A stretch of DNA of 64,000 nt, from assembly GCA_006176705.1 (NCBI GenBank), contig QRFJ01004305.1:1-64000 (forward strand). Reading direction: 5' to 3'. A program made the translations under genes and the position numbers. The stretch comes from Cocos nucifera (lineage: Eukaryota > Streptophyta > Magnoliopsida > Arecales > Arecaceae). Each line of letters opens with the position of its first letter. Position 1 is the first letter of the stretch. The notes under the pieces were generated by a model. That model was not told the origin of the DNA. It saw nothing but the letters and a program-made list of their open reading frames with translations, and did no database searches. Below are positions 48,047 through 59,857 of the stretch, one piece after another.

Positions 48047-49028
48047 TGTTGGGGATAAACCCTGCTCCTACCGAAGTCCAGTTCAATGCTCAGCCTAATG
48101 CAATCGGTAGCCATGGAAGAGCTTCAGTGGATCGATCTTAGCCAAACTTTTATAGTCGATCAAACTGCTCAACGATCGAGCTCCTTCAAACTCCCAGCGA
48201 TCGGATCTTAGTCGAACTCCTTAGCAATCGAGCTCCTTTGGACTCCCAGCGGTTGGACCTTAGCCGAACTCCTTCAGTCGGTCGAACTCCTCGGCGGTCG
48301 AGTTTCTTCGGACTCTCAGCGGTCGGACTTTAGCCAAACTTTTCAATAGTCGAGCTCCTTCAGACTCTCAGCAGCCAGGCCTTAGTCAAACTCCTTCAGT
48401 CGGTTGAACTTCTCAAGAATCGAGCTCCTTCGGACTCCCAATGGCTGAGCCTTAGCCGCACTCCTCCAGCCAAATGCCTATGATGGCCGAACTCCCTCCG
48501 CACCCCTTCGGACGAACTCCTCCAGAAGTCCAAACTTTTTTGGAATTGATATATGCCGAAGTCCATCGACCGACGTCCGGTTTCTCAGATCTACGGCCAT
48601 TAAATCTCGATGAACAGTCACCATTAGTCTACTACAAGCAACAGCAATCCGCTACTAGGCGGCGATGGCTATCAATCTATGGCAGACAGCACTGCAGATG
48701 ACACCTTCCTCCATGATTGACCCCATCAGACCCTGAGCGGCCTACTATTTGACTGCTGCAACTGTCACCATCAAGCTCCACCTATAAAAAGGACCCTCCA
48801 GATACACTAACTCTAAGCTTTAAGCTCTCCTCTTTTTCTCTAAACTCTATCGATCTCATTCCAGAGGACACCATTTCTGTTAGCCAGAGTTGACTTGATC
48901 GTCAGAGGGTCCTGCCGGAGCCACCCCCCACTAGCTCCGGATGAAACTTTGTTTTGCAGGTCTCTGGCGGCGACCTCATCCACCTCCACTCTAGCCGGGT
49001 CTGACGACGATCAGATTCTACATCAACA
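48047..49028 (+). repeat. D 5' LTR
   Basis: 982 bp, TGTTGGGG to AACA. The first half (about 48135-48480) repeats a unit of about 70 bp around ACTCCTTCAGTCGGTCGAAC. TATA at 48783-48790. Confidence 0.92.
48783..48790 (+). promoter_or_regulatory. TATA box of D
   Basis: TATAAAAA, followed by a pyrimidine-rich start region. In the 3' LTR it has changed to TGTAAAAA. Confidence 0.65.
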
Positions 49029-49029
49029 G

Positions 49030-49044
49030 ATTGGCACTAGAGGA
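49030..49044 (+). other. D primer binding site (tRNA not assigned)
   Basis: ATTGGCACTAGAGG begins directly after the LTR, the usual position and general form in plant gypsy elements. It resembles sites starting TTGGCGC, but I do not assign the tRNA. Confidence 0.5.
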
Positions 49045-49157
49045 ATGGCCGAACATCCGAGATTTCCTTATTCTTAAAGGAGTGCTTAGCGATAAGCTCT
49101 CTCTCCCCTCTTTAGAGGTCTCCCTTCTTCCTCTTTAGAGTTCTTTCCTAAGAGAAA

Positions 49158-50761
49158 ATGCCTCCCAGGAGAGCTTCGACCCGATGATCGACGGCCTCCG
49201 TAGTCCGATCCTGTCCAGATCCATCTGCTCCTATTTTAGCCCCAGCAACTCAAGTTTCACCTGTACCCATGGTAGATGCGGAGTAGTTCAACCGGCTTGT
49301 CCAGTAGGTCCGTGGCCTCATCAAAGCAATGCAGGCCTTGCAGCAGCCCCCGATGATGACTCCACTAGGAAACCCATCATCGGGATGTCAGAAATCGGCC
49401 CCAAGGAAGAGTACCTGGGCCAACATACCCATCATCTCTGAGAAAGGGAAACAGAGAGTCGAGGATCCATGTTCGGATCGTGGTTCTCCTTTAGAGGAGA
49501 CCTTTCCCATTTATAGCTGGAAGTCCTCCAAGATCTGCAATCAAGACGACGCCCTCGATCATAAATTATGGAAGATGGATCGACGAATTGAAGAGCTTGA
49601 CCACATCACCTAAGCTCATCATGCCAACGTCCGCACTGATCCTCCTTCCTCCCTCCAAATTATGCAAGAGCCCATTCCATTGAACTTCGGGCTCCCTCAA
49701 CTTGAAAGCTACGATGGAGCCTCTGATTCGGTTGATCATCTGGAGGCCTTTCGGACCATGATGCTACTCCATGGTGCTTTAGATGCCATACTGTGCTGAG
49801 CCTTTTCATCTACCTTAAAGGGAGCAGCGAGAAATTGATACTCGATATTGAAGTCGGGTACGATCTTCTCTTTTGACCAGATGAGCCATCAGTTCGTGGA
49901 TCACTTCATCAGTAGCCGACGTTCGTGCCGTGGTTTGGATTCCTTGATGAACGTTAAGCAGAAGCAGAAGAATCCATCCAGGCTTATGTCATCCAATTGA
50001 ATGCCGCGGCATTGGAGGTTTAGGACTAGACCAGTCTGTTGCTATGGCTGCACTCAAGGGCGGCCTTCAGAAGAATGACTTGCTGTTCTTCCTGAAAAAA
50101 AGTATCCCAGGGACTTCGCAGATCTGTTGGCTTAGGACAAGGGATATGCCCGTATGGAAGAAGTTGAAGGATGAAGAAGCCTTAAGAGAGTAGTGGGCGG
50201 ACGAGTATAATAAACCCACCACCGATGGAGAGCCAAGCAAAGTTTGGCCGTGCTCATGGACTCCCTCTGGGCACAGGCGAGTCCGAACTCCTCGAGCTTG
50301 CCACTAAGAAAGTCTCGATAGAAGGGCGCAGAGAAGTCCTCCTTTCGAAAGATTCCACGACTATGCCCCCCTTAATGCTCCTCGAACTCAAATTCTCATG
50401 AAAGTTAAGAACCAGCTACAAAGATCAGAAGGATTACGATCTTCCCCAAACAAGCGCGATCGAAGCAAGTACTGCCTCTACCATCGCGACCACGGCCACA
50501 ACACTAAGGAATGCATTCAGCTTCGAGATAAAATTGAGGAGCTCGTCAGAAAGGGGCGGCTGGGTAAATTTCTTCGATGCCATCTTGAAGCAGGAGAAGA
50601 TCGACCAAGGGTGCTACCATAGCCAGAAAGGGCAAGGAGATCGGCTGCCTTCTGGCATTATAGATGCTATCTTCGGGGCTTGGTACTTTAGCAAGCTATC
50701 ATCTTCCAGCATCAAAGTCAAGAGAAGCTTGCTCCAAATTGAGAAGGCCAGCTTGAGATAG
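49158..50761 (+). pseudogene. gag: D Gag, Ty3/gypsy type
   Basis: The ATG at 49158 opens an M-P-P-R-R reading with an early TGA. The capsid (retrotrans_gag) domain is recognisable from about 49660, with P-Q-L-E-S-Y-D-G near 49697, H-L-E-A-F-R-T-M near 49737 and F-S-F-D-Q-M-S-H-Q-F near 49870. The C-terminal zinc-binding block C-L-Y-H-R-D-H-G-H is near 50475, within the open piece 50398-50622. Stops and shifts break it into several frames. No protease or pol follows. Confidence 0.85.
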
Positions 50762-50990
50762 AGGAGGTCGTCTGGCCTGAGACTTACTGCCCGAGGGAAC
50801 TTGGGGGAACAACGCCCCCACAACCCTGAAATGGGAATGTACAGCCCGTAACTCTCCTTTGGTAAAATTCTTCCATTTCAATGATATTATTTTTGGGTGC
50901 AAAAACTATGTGATGACAGAGAACAAGCAGTCAATAGTTGCCATGTTAGGAGTAGGAGGAGAACCTCATCCTAACATGAGCAGGTCAAAT
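50762..50990 (+). other. D spacer between gag and the repeat array
   Basis: No coding potential recognised. It could be the residue of a deletion that removed pol. Confidence 0.5.
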
Positions 50991-52960
50991 GCCTTTAATC
51001 TCGGCTAGAGATAAGATCTCTCTCGAGCGATCGGGACAACCTCGACTGGAGATAAGATCTCTTCTGAGCACCCGAGCCAATCTCGGCCAGAGATAAGATC
51101 TCTCTCAAGCAACCAGGCCAACCTTGGCTAGAGATAAGGTCTCTTCTGAGCATCTGAGCCAACCTCGGTGAGAGATAAGATCTCTCCTGCGCGCCCGAGC
51201 CAACCTCGGCTAGAGATAAGATCTCTCCCGAGCGATCAGCAAACCTCGGCTGGAGATAAGATCTCTCCCAAGCGCTCGAGCCAACCTCGACCAGAGGTAA
51301 GATCTATTCCGACCGATCGTGATAACCTCGGCTAGAGATAAGATCACTCTTGAGTGCCCGAGTCAACCTCGGCTAGAGATAAGATCTCTCCGAGGACGCG
51401 ACAACGGTAGAGACAAGATCTCCCGAGTGCCCGAGCCAACCTCGGCTAGACATAAGATCTCTTCCGAGCGATCGGGAAACCTCGGCTAGAGATAAGATCT
51501 CTCCCAAGCACCCGATCCAACCTCGACCCTCGGCCAGAGATAAGATCTCTCCGAGCAACCGCGACAACCTTGGCTTAGAGATAAGATCTCTCCCGAGCGC
51601 CCGAACCAACCTCGGCCAGAGATAAGATCTCTTTCGAGTGACCGTGAAGCTAGAAATAAGATTTCTCCGAGTGCGAGTGACCTTCCGAGCTAGGCCCGAA
51701 CCTCGGCCCTCAACCTCAACCAGAGATAAGATCTCTCTCGAGCGACCGTAACAACCTTGACTAGAGATGATATCTCTCCCGAGTGCCAAACCCAACCCGA
51801 CCGGAGAGAGTAAGATCTCTCCCAAGCAACTACGAAACCTTGATAGAGATAAGATCTCTCTGAGCGCCTGAGCCAACCTCGACTAAGCTCTCCCGAGCGA
51901 CCGCGACACTCGAGCGAACCTTAACCTCCAGGATAAGACTCTCTCTCAGAGCCGTGAACCTTGGCACAGATTAAGATCTGCAACCACGACTCAGCTAGAG
52001 ATAAGATCTCTCTCGGCACCCTAGCCAACCCTCGGCCAGATAAGACGAGCGATCATCGGCTAGAGATAGATCTTTTCGAGGCAGAGCCAACCTCGGCCAG
52101 AGATAGATCTCTCTCGAGCGATTCGACAACCTCGACTAGAGATAAGATCTCTTTCGAGTGCCCGAGCCAACCTCGGCAAAACATAAGATCTCTCCTGAGT
52201 GACCACGAAAACTCGGCTACAGAGATAAGACTCCCGAGATCTCCCCGAGGCAACCTTGACCATGGGAGATAAGATCTCCCCTGAGGGTCCGGGCCAACCT
52301 CGGCTGTAAGAGATAAGATCTCCCCCGAGGCAACCTCGATCGTAGGAGATAAGATCTCCCCCGAGCCAACCTCGATTGTAGGAGATAAGATCTCCCCCAA
52401 GTGCCTACATCAACCTCGACCATTGGAGATATGATTTTCCCTGAGGCAACCTCGGCTGTAGGATATAAGATTCTCCCCGAGCGCCCGCATCAACCTCGAC
52501 TGTAGAAGATAAGATCTCCCCCGAGGCAACCTCGGCTGCAGGAGATGAGATCTCCTCCGAGCACCCGCATCTCCTCCGAGCGCCTGCGTCGACCTCGGCT
52601 GCAAGAGATTAGATCTCCCTCGAGGGTCTAAGCCAACCTCGCCTAAAGATAGGATCTCTCCCGAGCGCCTGAGCCAACCTCGCCTAGAGATAAGATCTCT
52701 CCCGAGCGATCGCGTCAATGTCGACCAGAGATCGAATCTCCCTCGAGCGCTTGTATTAACCTCGACTGTAGGAGAGGAGATCTCCCCCGAGTTAGCCTTG
52801 GCTGTCGGAGACAATATCGCCCCCGAGGAGCTCAACCTCCGACCTCGACTGCAGGAGATGAGACCTACTTCAATCTCAGCTGGAGATGAGATCTCCCTTG
52901 GGCTTCAACTTCAACATCAACTTTAGTTAAAGATGAGATCTCCCCCGAGCTTCGACCTGA
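50991..52960 (+). repeat. Minisatellite array inside D, 41 bp basic unit
   Basis: Roughly 45 units. The basic unit reads CTCGGCTAGAGATAAGATCT followed by CTCCCGAG and a variable end. Two end types tend to alternate (C-G-C-C-C-G-A-G-C-C-A-A-C and C-G-A-C-C-G-C-G-A-C-A-A-C), giving a higher-order period near 82 bp. From about 52260 a second subfamily (GTAGGAGATAAGATCTCCCC) takes over. Most units carry the BglII palindrome AGATCT. Long reverse frames here are by-products of the repeat. Confidence 0.92.
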
Positions 52961-53018
52961 ACCAGCATGGAGCCCAGAAGAGGACTTCGACAGTCGCCTT
53001 TTCTGCACTCCCTTCCTT

Positions 53019-53051
53019 CGAGTTTTAAACTCGAGAGTGAGGGGGGACTAT
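53019..53051 (+). other. D palindrome and polypurine tract
   Basis: An inverted repeat TCGAGTTT/AAACTCGA is followed by GTGAGGGGGGACTA, which abuts the 3' LTR. Confidence 0.75.
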
Positions 53052-54030
53052 TATTGGGGATAAACCCCGCTCCTGCCGAAGTCTAGTTAAATGCTTAGCC
53101 TAATGCAACCGATAGCCATGGAAGAGCTTCAGTGGATGGATCTTAGTCGAACTTTTATAGCTGATCGAACTACTCAGTGGTCGAGCTCCTTTGGACTCCC
53201 AGCAATTGGGTCTTAGCCGAACTCCTCAGCAGCCGAGTTCCTTCGGACTCCCAGTGGTCGGGCCTTAGTCGAACTCCTTCAGTCAGCCAAACTCCTCAGT
53301 GACCAAGCTCCTTCAGACTTCCAGCGGTCGGGCTTTAGCCAAACTCAACGGTCGAGCTCCTTCGGACTCCTAGCGATCGGGCCTTAGCCGAACTCCTTCA
53401 GCTGATCGAACTCTTCAGTGACCGAGCCCCTTCGGACTCCCAGCGGCCAAGCCTTAGCCACACTCCTCCAGCCAGACGTCTGCAAGGGCCGAACTCCCTC
53501 TGCACCCCTTCGATCGAACTCCTCCAGAAGTCTGAACTTTTTTAGAATTGATACGTGCCGATGTCCACCGACCGACATCCGCATTCTTAGAGCTATGGCC
53601 ATTAAATCTCGACAAACGGTCACCATCAATCTGCTGTAGGTGACAGCGACCCGCTATCTGACGGTGATGGTTGTCAATCTATGGCAGGCAGCACTGCAGA
53701 TGGCACCTTCCTCCGTGATTGACCCCATCAGACCTCGAGCAACCCACTATCTTACAGCTGCAGCTGTCACCATCAAGCTTCACCTGTAAAAAGGATCCTC
53801 TAGATATGCTAACTCAAAGCTTTAAGCTCTCCTCTCCTTCTCTAAACTCTATTGAACTCATTTCACAGCACTCCATTTTTGTTGGCCAGAGCTGACTTGA
53901 TCATCGAAGGATCCTGTCGGAGCCACCCCCCATCGGCTCCGAGTGGGACTTTATTTTGTAGGTCTCCGATGGTGACCTCATCCACCTCCACTCCAGCTAG
54001 GTCCGACGATGATCAGATTCTACATCAACA
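53052..54030 (+). repeat. D 3' LTR
   Basis: 979 bp, starting TA in place of TG and ending AACA. It shows clear point divergence from the 5' LTR, so D is not recent. Confidence 0.92.
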
Positions 54031-54035
54031 ATAAT

Positions 54036-56431
54036 CTTTACCAATGATTTATCTCGATATGGGTACATGTATCTTATGAAACACAAGTCTGAAGCCTCCG
54101 AAAAGTTTAAGAAATTCAGACATGAAGTCGAAAAGCAAACTGAAAAACCCATTAAGGTTCTTCAATCAGATCGATGAGGTGAATATCTTAGTCAAAAATT
54201 TCTAGACTATCTCAAGCAAAATGGCATAGTTTCTCAATGGACTCCACCTCAAACATCTCAACTCAATGGAATTTCAGAATGAAGAAATCAAACCCTATTA
54301 GATATGGTTTGATCCATGATGAGCTTCACAGACCTTTCTGATTTTCTTTAGGGGCACAGTCTGTCAACGACTATATATTTACTGAATAGGATTCTCTCTA
54401 AAACTATTCCTACCACACCGTATGAGATATGGCATGGTAAGAAACCAAGTCTGAGTCATCTTAGAATTTGGGATTGTCTGGCTCATGTCAAAAGACAACA
54501 AGCAGACAAGTTAGAATATAGATCCTTTAGAGCTCGATTCATTGGATATCCTAAAGAGTCATTAGGATATTATTTCTATATTCCAGAAGATCATAATGTG
54601 ATTATGAGTCGGCATGCCATTTTTTTTGAAAAATATTTTATTTAAGATTGCGGCATCGGAAAGCAGATCAAGCTAGAGAAGAAAGTCTTCCAAGAACAAT
54701 GACCTAAGGATCCCAAGGAACCAAATCAGGTTGAGCCAATACAATCACTACCTCCTCCACCTTGTAGATCAAAAAGGGTTTCCCAACCTCCTGAGAGGTA
54801 CTTAGGAACTATTTTAGAGAAAGTAGAAAAAATATTTCTTGTAGGTAATGAGATTCATGGTGATCCTAAAACCTATGATGAGGCGATATCAGATGTCGAC
54901 TCTAAGAAATGGTTAGAGGCAATGAAGTCAGAAATTGACTCGATGCACTCAAACCAAGTCTAGACCTTGGTGGATCCACCAGAAGATATAGTACCTATTG
55001 GGTATAAATGGATCTACAAGAAAAAGATTGGTGTAGATGAAAATGTAGAGACATTCAAAGCTAGATTAGTAGCAAAAGATTATAGTCAGTGCGAAGGCAT
55101 TGACTATTAGGATACCTTTTTGCCAGTAGCTATGCTAAAATCCATCTGCACATTGCTTGCTATTGCAACCTATTTCGATTATGAAATATGGCAAATGGAT
55201 GTGAAAATAGTGTTCTTAAATGGATACCTTGAGGAAGATATTTATACGAAACAACCACTAGGATTCACATCCAGTGATGCTGATCACAAACTATGCAAAC
55301 TGCAAAGATCTATATATGGACTTAAGCAAGCATCTTGGAACTAAAATACTTATTTTAATGATGTGATCAAATTATTTGGTTTTATCAAAAATGAGGAGGA
55401 ACCATATATTTTCAAAAAGGTCAGTGGGAGTGTTATTATCTTCCTCCTACTGTATGTGGATGATATTCTCGTTATTAGGAATGATATTCCCATGTTGACC
55501 ACAATCAAAATGTGGTTATCTAAAGCATTCTCCATGAAAGATCTAGGAGAAGCATCCTTCATTCTAGGAATCAATGTCTATAGAGATAGATCGAATAAGA
55601 TGCTAGGTCTTTCACAGAAGTTGTACATAGAAGAAGTGCAAATGAGGTTTAGTATGGAAAACTCGAAGAGGAGATTAGTACCCTTTAGATATGACATTTA
55701 TCTCTCCAAGAAAATTTGTCCCAACACACCGAAAGAGATTGAACGCATGAGCAAGATCCCTTATGCTTCTGCAATAGGGAGCCTCATGTATGCCATGTTA
55801 TGTACACGATCTGATATAGCCCAAGCTATGAGTGTCACGAGCAGATATCAGTCGAATCCAAATGAAGAACACTGGACTTCTATGAAATGTATCCTTAAGT
55901 ACTTGAGAAGAACTAAGGATATGTTGTTGGCTATTGATAATGGAGAACTCCAAGTCTAGGGATATACAGACTAGGATTTTATGTCCGATATAGATGATCG
56001 AAAGTTGACATCTGGGAGTCTATTTGGTGTAATGGTGCAGCTATTAGTTGAAAAAGTTTCAAGCAGATCGTGATAGCAGATTTCACCATGAAAGCAGAAT
56101 ATATCGCTGCATCAGAAGTTGCGAAGGAGGCATTCTGGTATAAAAAATTTATCACAGAGTTTGGAGTAATGCCATCAGATGCCATTCCTCTGTACTGCGA
56201 CAATAAGGCACCATAGCCCTTGCTAAGGAGCCGAGGTCTCACCAGAAATTCAAGCACATCGAGCGGCGATATCACCTCATCCACGATTATCTTGAGAAAG
56301 GTTATATCAAGGTCAAGAGAGTCAACTCCGCATACAATGTGGTAGACCCATTCATAAAGTCGTTGGACCAGTAGAAGATCGAAACCCACCTTGAGAAGAT
56401 GGGACTTAGATTTGTAGCCAATTGGCTTTAG
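54036..56431 (+). pseudogene. pol: A3 integrase end, RT, RNase H
   Basis: Continues the integrase from 48046 in frame. The catalytic block reads S-D-R-stop-G-E-Y near 54170 (G-to-A). The RT palm motif YVDD is at about 55453. The longest open stretch, 55363-55959, covers palm to connection. RNase H runs to the stop at 56429-56431, with the motifs M-K-A-E-Y near 56090 and Y-C-D-N near 56195 (frameshift). Many stops derive from TGG and CGA codons. Confidence 0.9.
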
Positions 56432-56445
56432 GTTAAGTGGGAGTT

Positions 56446-58707
56446 TGTTAGATATGTGTGCCCTAAAAGTCAGAATTGGCGGACACTTGTAATAACACAT
56501 CGAAGGAAAAAATTATTAATTTTAACTATAAATAATAAAATGAATTATTTTCTATCACAATGTGTATTTGAAAGTGTCTGTGATACATCCCTTGAGTTAA
56601 TGGTAATGATAGTTCATATTTCAACAGTTAAAAATTTAAGACATAAATTTTCATTATTAACTCATAAAATGCTCCCGACCGTAAGATCATCATGAGGATG
56701 GTGATTGATCCAAAAGGTTGGTATACGACCGCTTCTTTAGGATAGCTGAGTCTTGAGTCTACCGTGTAGAGACATCTGAGCGAGAGTATAGGTACTCATT
56801 AGAGAACGAGGGCACTGAGCGTGACCATCTCGAGCAGTCATGAGGAAGTCTATCTTCTCGTTGATGACTGGCTCGAAGCTACAGTGGTGTGTCTGGTTCT
56901 TTGACCTAAGGTGCATCGACAGTTCACCTTGAGGGTGTTATAGTTTGATTACACCATAACTCGATCTCCTAGCCATTTGGAATCTTGAGGTGTATGTTGG
57001 TTATAACATGTTCATTGTAGGAATTAGATTGCACCAATAAGGGATCTATCTACCTCGGTAGATGAGAATCAAGTCCATAAGCCCATGGCCATGGCAGAGT
57101 CAAATAATAGAAAGAGTTTCTATTAGGATTTTCATATTGAACTTGAATCGAATGATTAATTCATATGACGAAAATTAGGGTTTGACGAGATCACCTTTAT
57201 CCTAATCCGATCAGGGATCAAGATAGAAGAACTTAATCATAGAGGTAACTACATCAAGAGGTTCATTTTTAGTTCTAATGGGTTTCCACCATATGTTGCT
57301 AGGTATTATTGGTGGATTTTGGGAGCAATTAGAATGATTTGGATGATCGATCATACTAGTTATCTAAATTAGAAAAGTTTTGATCCATTGGAAGGTGTTT
57401 CAATGATGTCGATGATAGAGATCGCGACATATCCCATTATCATATGGAACTAAATCTAACTGAATCACACAAATAAGAGTTTGGATCTGGATATCATCTA
57501 TTAGACTAACCCAGTTTAATTGATTTGAATAAAATTCAATTAGGTTCAAGGAAATCGTGCTAGCACACGATTGAGCCTAATGTTCTCCTTCAACAATTAT
57601 TAAAGCTTGTTTCTACTGAGCCAAATATGTTTGAGCTCCCTCAGAAATCTTTACTTGGTCTGACTAGAGCTTGCCCAGATTAGAAAAGGATTGTTTTAAT
57701 TTATGAGATAAATTGAAGATAACACCTATCATTTTTCATCACCTGCTAAATCTTGTCCGTTGACTTTGGTCAAATGTTGACCTTTGATACTTAGACATCT
57801 GTCCACATGTCATGCACCCATAGGAGATAACATGGGGGTTTGTCCTCTTGCTAAAAAGTAGAAAGGAAGGGGGTGCATGCCTATGGAGGCATGCACCCCA
57901 TGAGGATCATGCGTGGAGTCCCAAATTGATAGGACTCCAGGTTGCTTCATGCTTTCTACTTTGGTGGTGCCAAAGAGTCTTCTTTGACCAGTCTTAGTAC
58001 CAGCTAAGGAGGTTTGTGAGGGACTCTAATCTGATTGGATCAGGTGATGTCATCCCATCAATCAGATTTAGTTCTGATTGCACAAAGAGCCATGATTGGC
58101 CGGGATGATGTGGCACTGTATGACACAGAAGGGTCTATATAAATTCTATCTACGCCTAGGATTGAGAAGTTCTATCCTTTGCCCATGCTAGAAGGCTTCT
58201 CTCCCTTTCTCTCCATGCCACCTTCAGATCCTCTCTCTCCTATCCACGTCCAAGAGTTTTTGGGCACAAGTTTGGTGCGATCCGAGCAAGAGAAAGGCGA
58301 TAGAAAAGAAAGAAGGCTGCATTGCTGCAAGAGATAATGACTGATCTTCAAAAGTCATTTTGAAGACCTTCAAGATCAGATCTAGATCTAATTTTTGAAG
58401 GATAGACTGAGAAGAAGAAGATCTCCAGATCCTGCCCGAGTAGATACTGGTAGAGGCCAGGTGCTTGCGTGGCTACATCTAGAACCTCAGGCAAACATCA
58501 GGATCATCATAGGATAATAGGATTATCCATAATAAGATATAATTAAATTAGATTTATTTTATTTTAGTTTATTAAATTAGATTGATAAAATTAGATCTGA
58601 AGAGTCTTAAATCTAATTTAGATTTAAGAGAAATTTTTTTTAAATATCTCTCTTGATCCAATCAGATTTGAACGAACCTAACCCAGGAAATAGAATTTTT
58701 TTCTTCA
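56446..58707 (+). repeat. A3 3' LTR
   Basis: 2,262 bp, TGTTAG to TTCA. W-box-like motifs near 57765-57790. TATATAAA near 58136. Confidence 0.92.
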
Positions 58708-58712
58708 ATGAG

Positions 58713-59857
58713 GTTAGATGAATTAGGTCCATTAATTGGATTAGACCTATGGTTAGTTTAAAGAATAGACTAAATTAGAGTAATTGATCAAATCTAATCA
58801 AATATTGATTTAGATTAGGTTAAGGATTCTTTAAACTCGATTATAATAGTTGTAGTTAGTCAAGTCCATGTTTTTAATAAGAATCAAATAGACTTGATTC
58901 ATGGCTATGCAGTCAAATCCAGAATTACTAGACTAATCAAATTAAAACTAATGAACCAATTGGTGTCTAAGGTAAGTTTGGCAGTCTAGATCAATGATTT
59001 TTAATTGAGAGCTACTCGCACTAATTCAATCTCTGATGAGTTAATGGCATATCTCTTCCATTGATCTCACTTACCTGGCTAATCTCATGAATTAAATTTT
59101 GATTAGATTGCTTGATGAATCGAGTTCACCTATGTCAATTAGGTAAACTAGTGTGACTGATTTAGGTGCTTTTAAGATCAGCTTGATTTATATCCTTTTT
59201 TATCTAACTTGGTGAAGTTAATAGAAGGATCAAAATTGGCTGGTTAATCTTTTCTTCTCTTCTTAAAATGATTTAATCAAATCCTCTAAAATTATTAGAT
59301 CCTTAAAAATGATATAGTCATGGTGATAACTAGGTCATAGCCTCTGATTAAGTTAAGTGATAATAGGTCCATTAATTTAATAATCATTGGAGGCCCAAAG
59401 GCCTGGAGCTTATTAACTAATGGAACTATCATTCATAATATAATGATTTGGCTATATCTTTCTAATGGTGGTCAGGTTGGCCGACCAAAGTTGGGCCTGA
59501 TCATTTATTGGTTAGATGCATCAAATATGAGTGATTGAACCTAACTGGATCTTTTCAATGGAGGCCAAAGCCTACTGATTAGGTTTTTAGGATATAATTA
59601 ATTATTAGAAGTTGTTTAGAGAAATAATTCGTTAAGAACCTGCCCATAGATGCACATGGGTTGATCGGCCAAAGTTGGGCTTGTGTGTAGTCTGTGTGGA
59701 TTTTAGTATCCACTAAGAAATTAAGGTAATTTCTTGAATTAGAGGTAGAAGCTATCAGTTTGTATAAAATAATAGAAGAACCTTTAGACTAAAGTTCAAG
59801 TCTTTAGGATTAATAATTCATATACTAATTATGTTTTTGTTTTTCCTTTTATGCAAT
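58713..59857 (+). other. B3 leader, second part
   Basis: Continues from 40778. Donor AGGTAAGT at 58970-58977 and complement ACTTACCT at 59069-59076, 91 nt apart. The acceptor position before gag has a pyrimidine tract, but its AG appears lost. No coding content. Confidence 0.75.

Larger units (their letters stand above)
48047..54030 (+). mobile_element. D: gag-only gypsy-type LTR element with internal minisatellite
   Basis: 5,984 bp with perfect ATAAT duplications at 48042-48046 and 54031-54035; removing it restores the integrase of A3. It has two LTRs of about 0.98 kb, a Gag-like region of the plant Ty3/gypsy type, no protease, RT, RNase H or integrase that I can find, and about 2 kb of tandem repeats before the polypurine tract. 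The layout resembles the gag-only TR-GAG class of non-autonomous elements, with 3' tandem repeats as known from Tat/Ogre relatives. It is clearly richer in G+C than its neighbours. Confidence 0.9.
40779..58707 (+). mobile_element. A3: old family A copia element, host of A5, A6 and D
   Basis: A3 is bounded by perfect ATGAG duplications at 40774-40778 and 58708-58712, in the leader of B3. The visible parts are the first ~494 bp of the 5' LTR, pol from protease onward, and the 3' LTR (56446-58707). Its remaining 5' LTR, leader and gag are not present; they should lie inside the N gap. D splits its integrase. Confidence 0.9.

Noticed and set aside
51373..52835. Long reverse-strand open frames (167, 115 and 141 codons) with repeating residues
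   Set aside because: They lie entirely in the 41 bp repeat array of D. The unit is not a multiple of three and the frames drift, so they are by-products of the repeat.
50991..52960. CRISPR-like array
   Set aside because: Units are contiguous with no unique spacers, the period is 41 bp with graded variants, and the array sits inside a plant LTR element.
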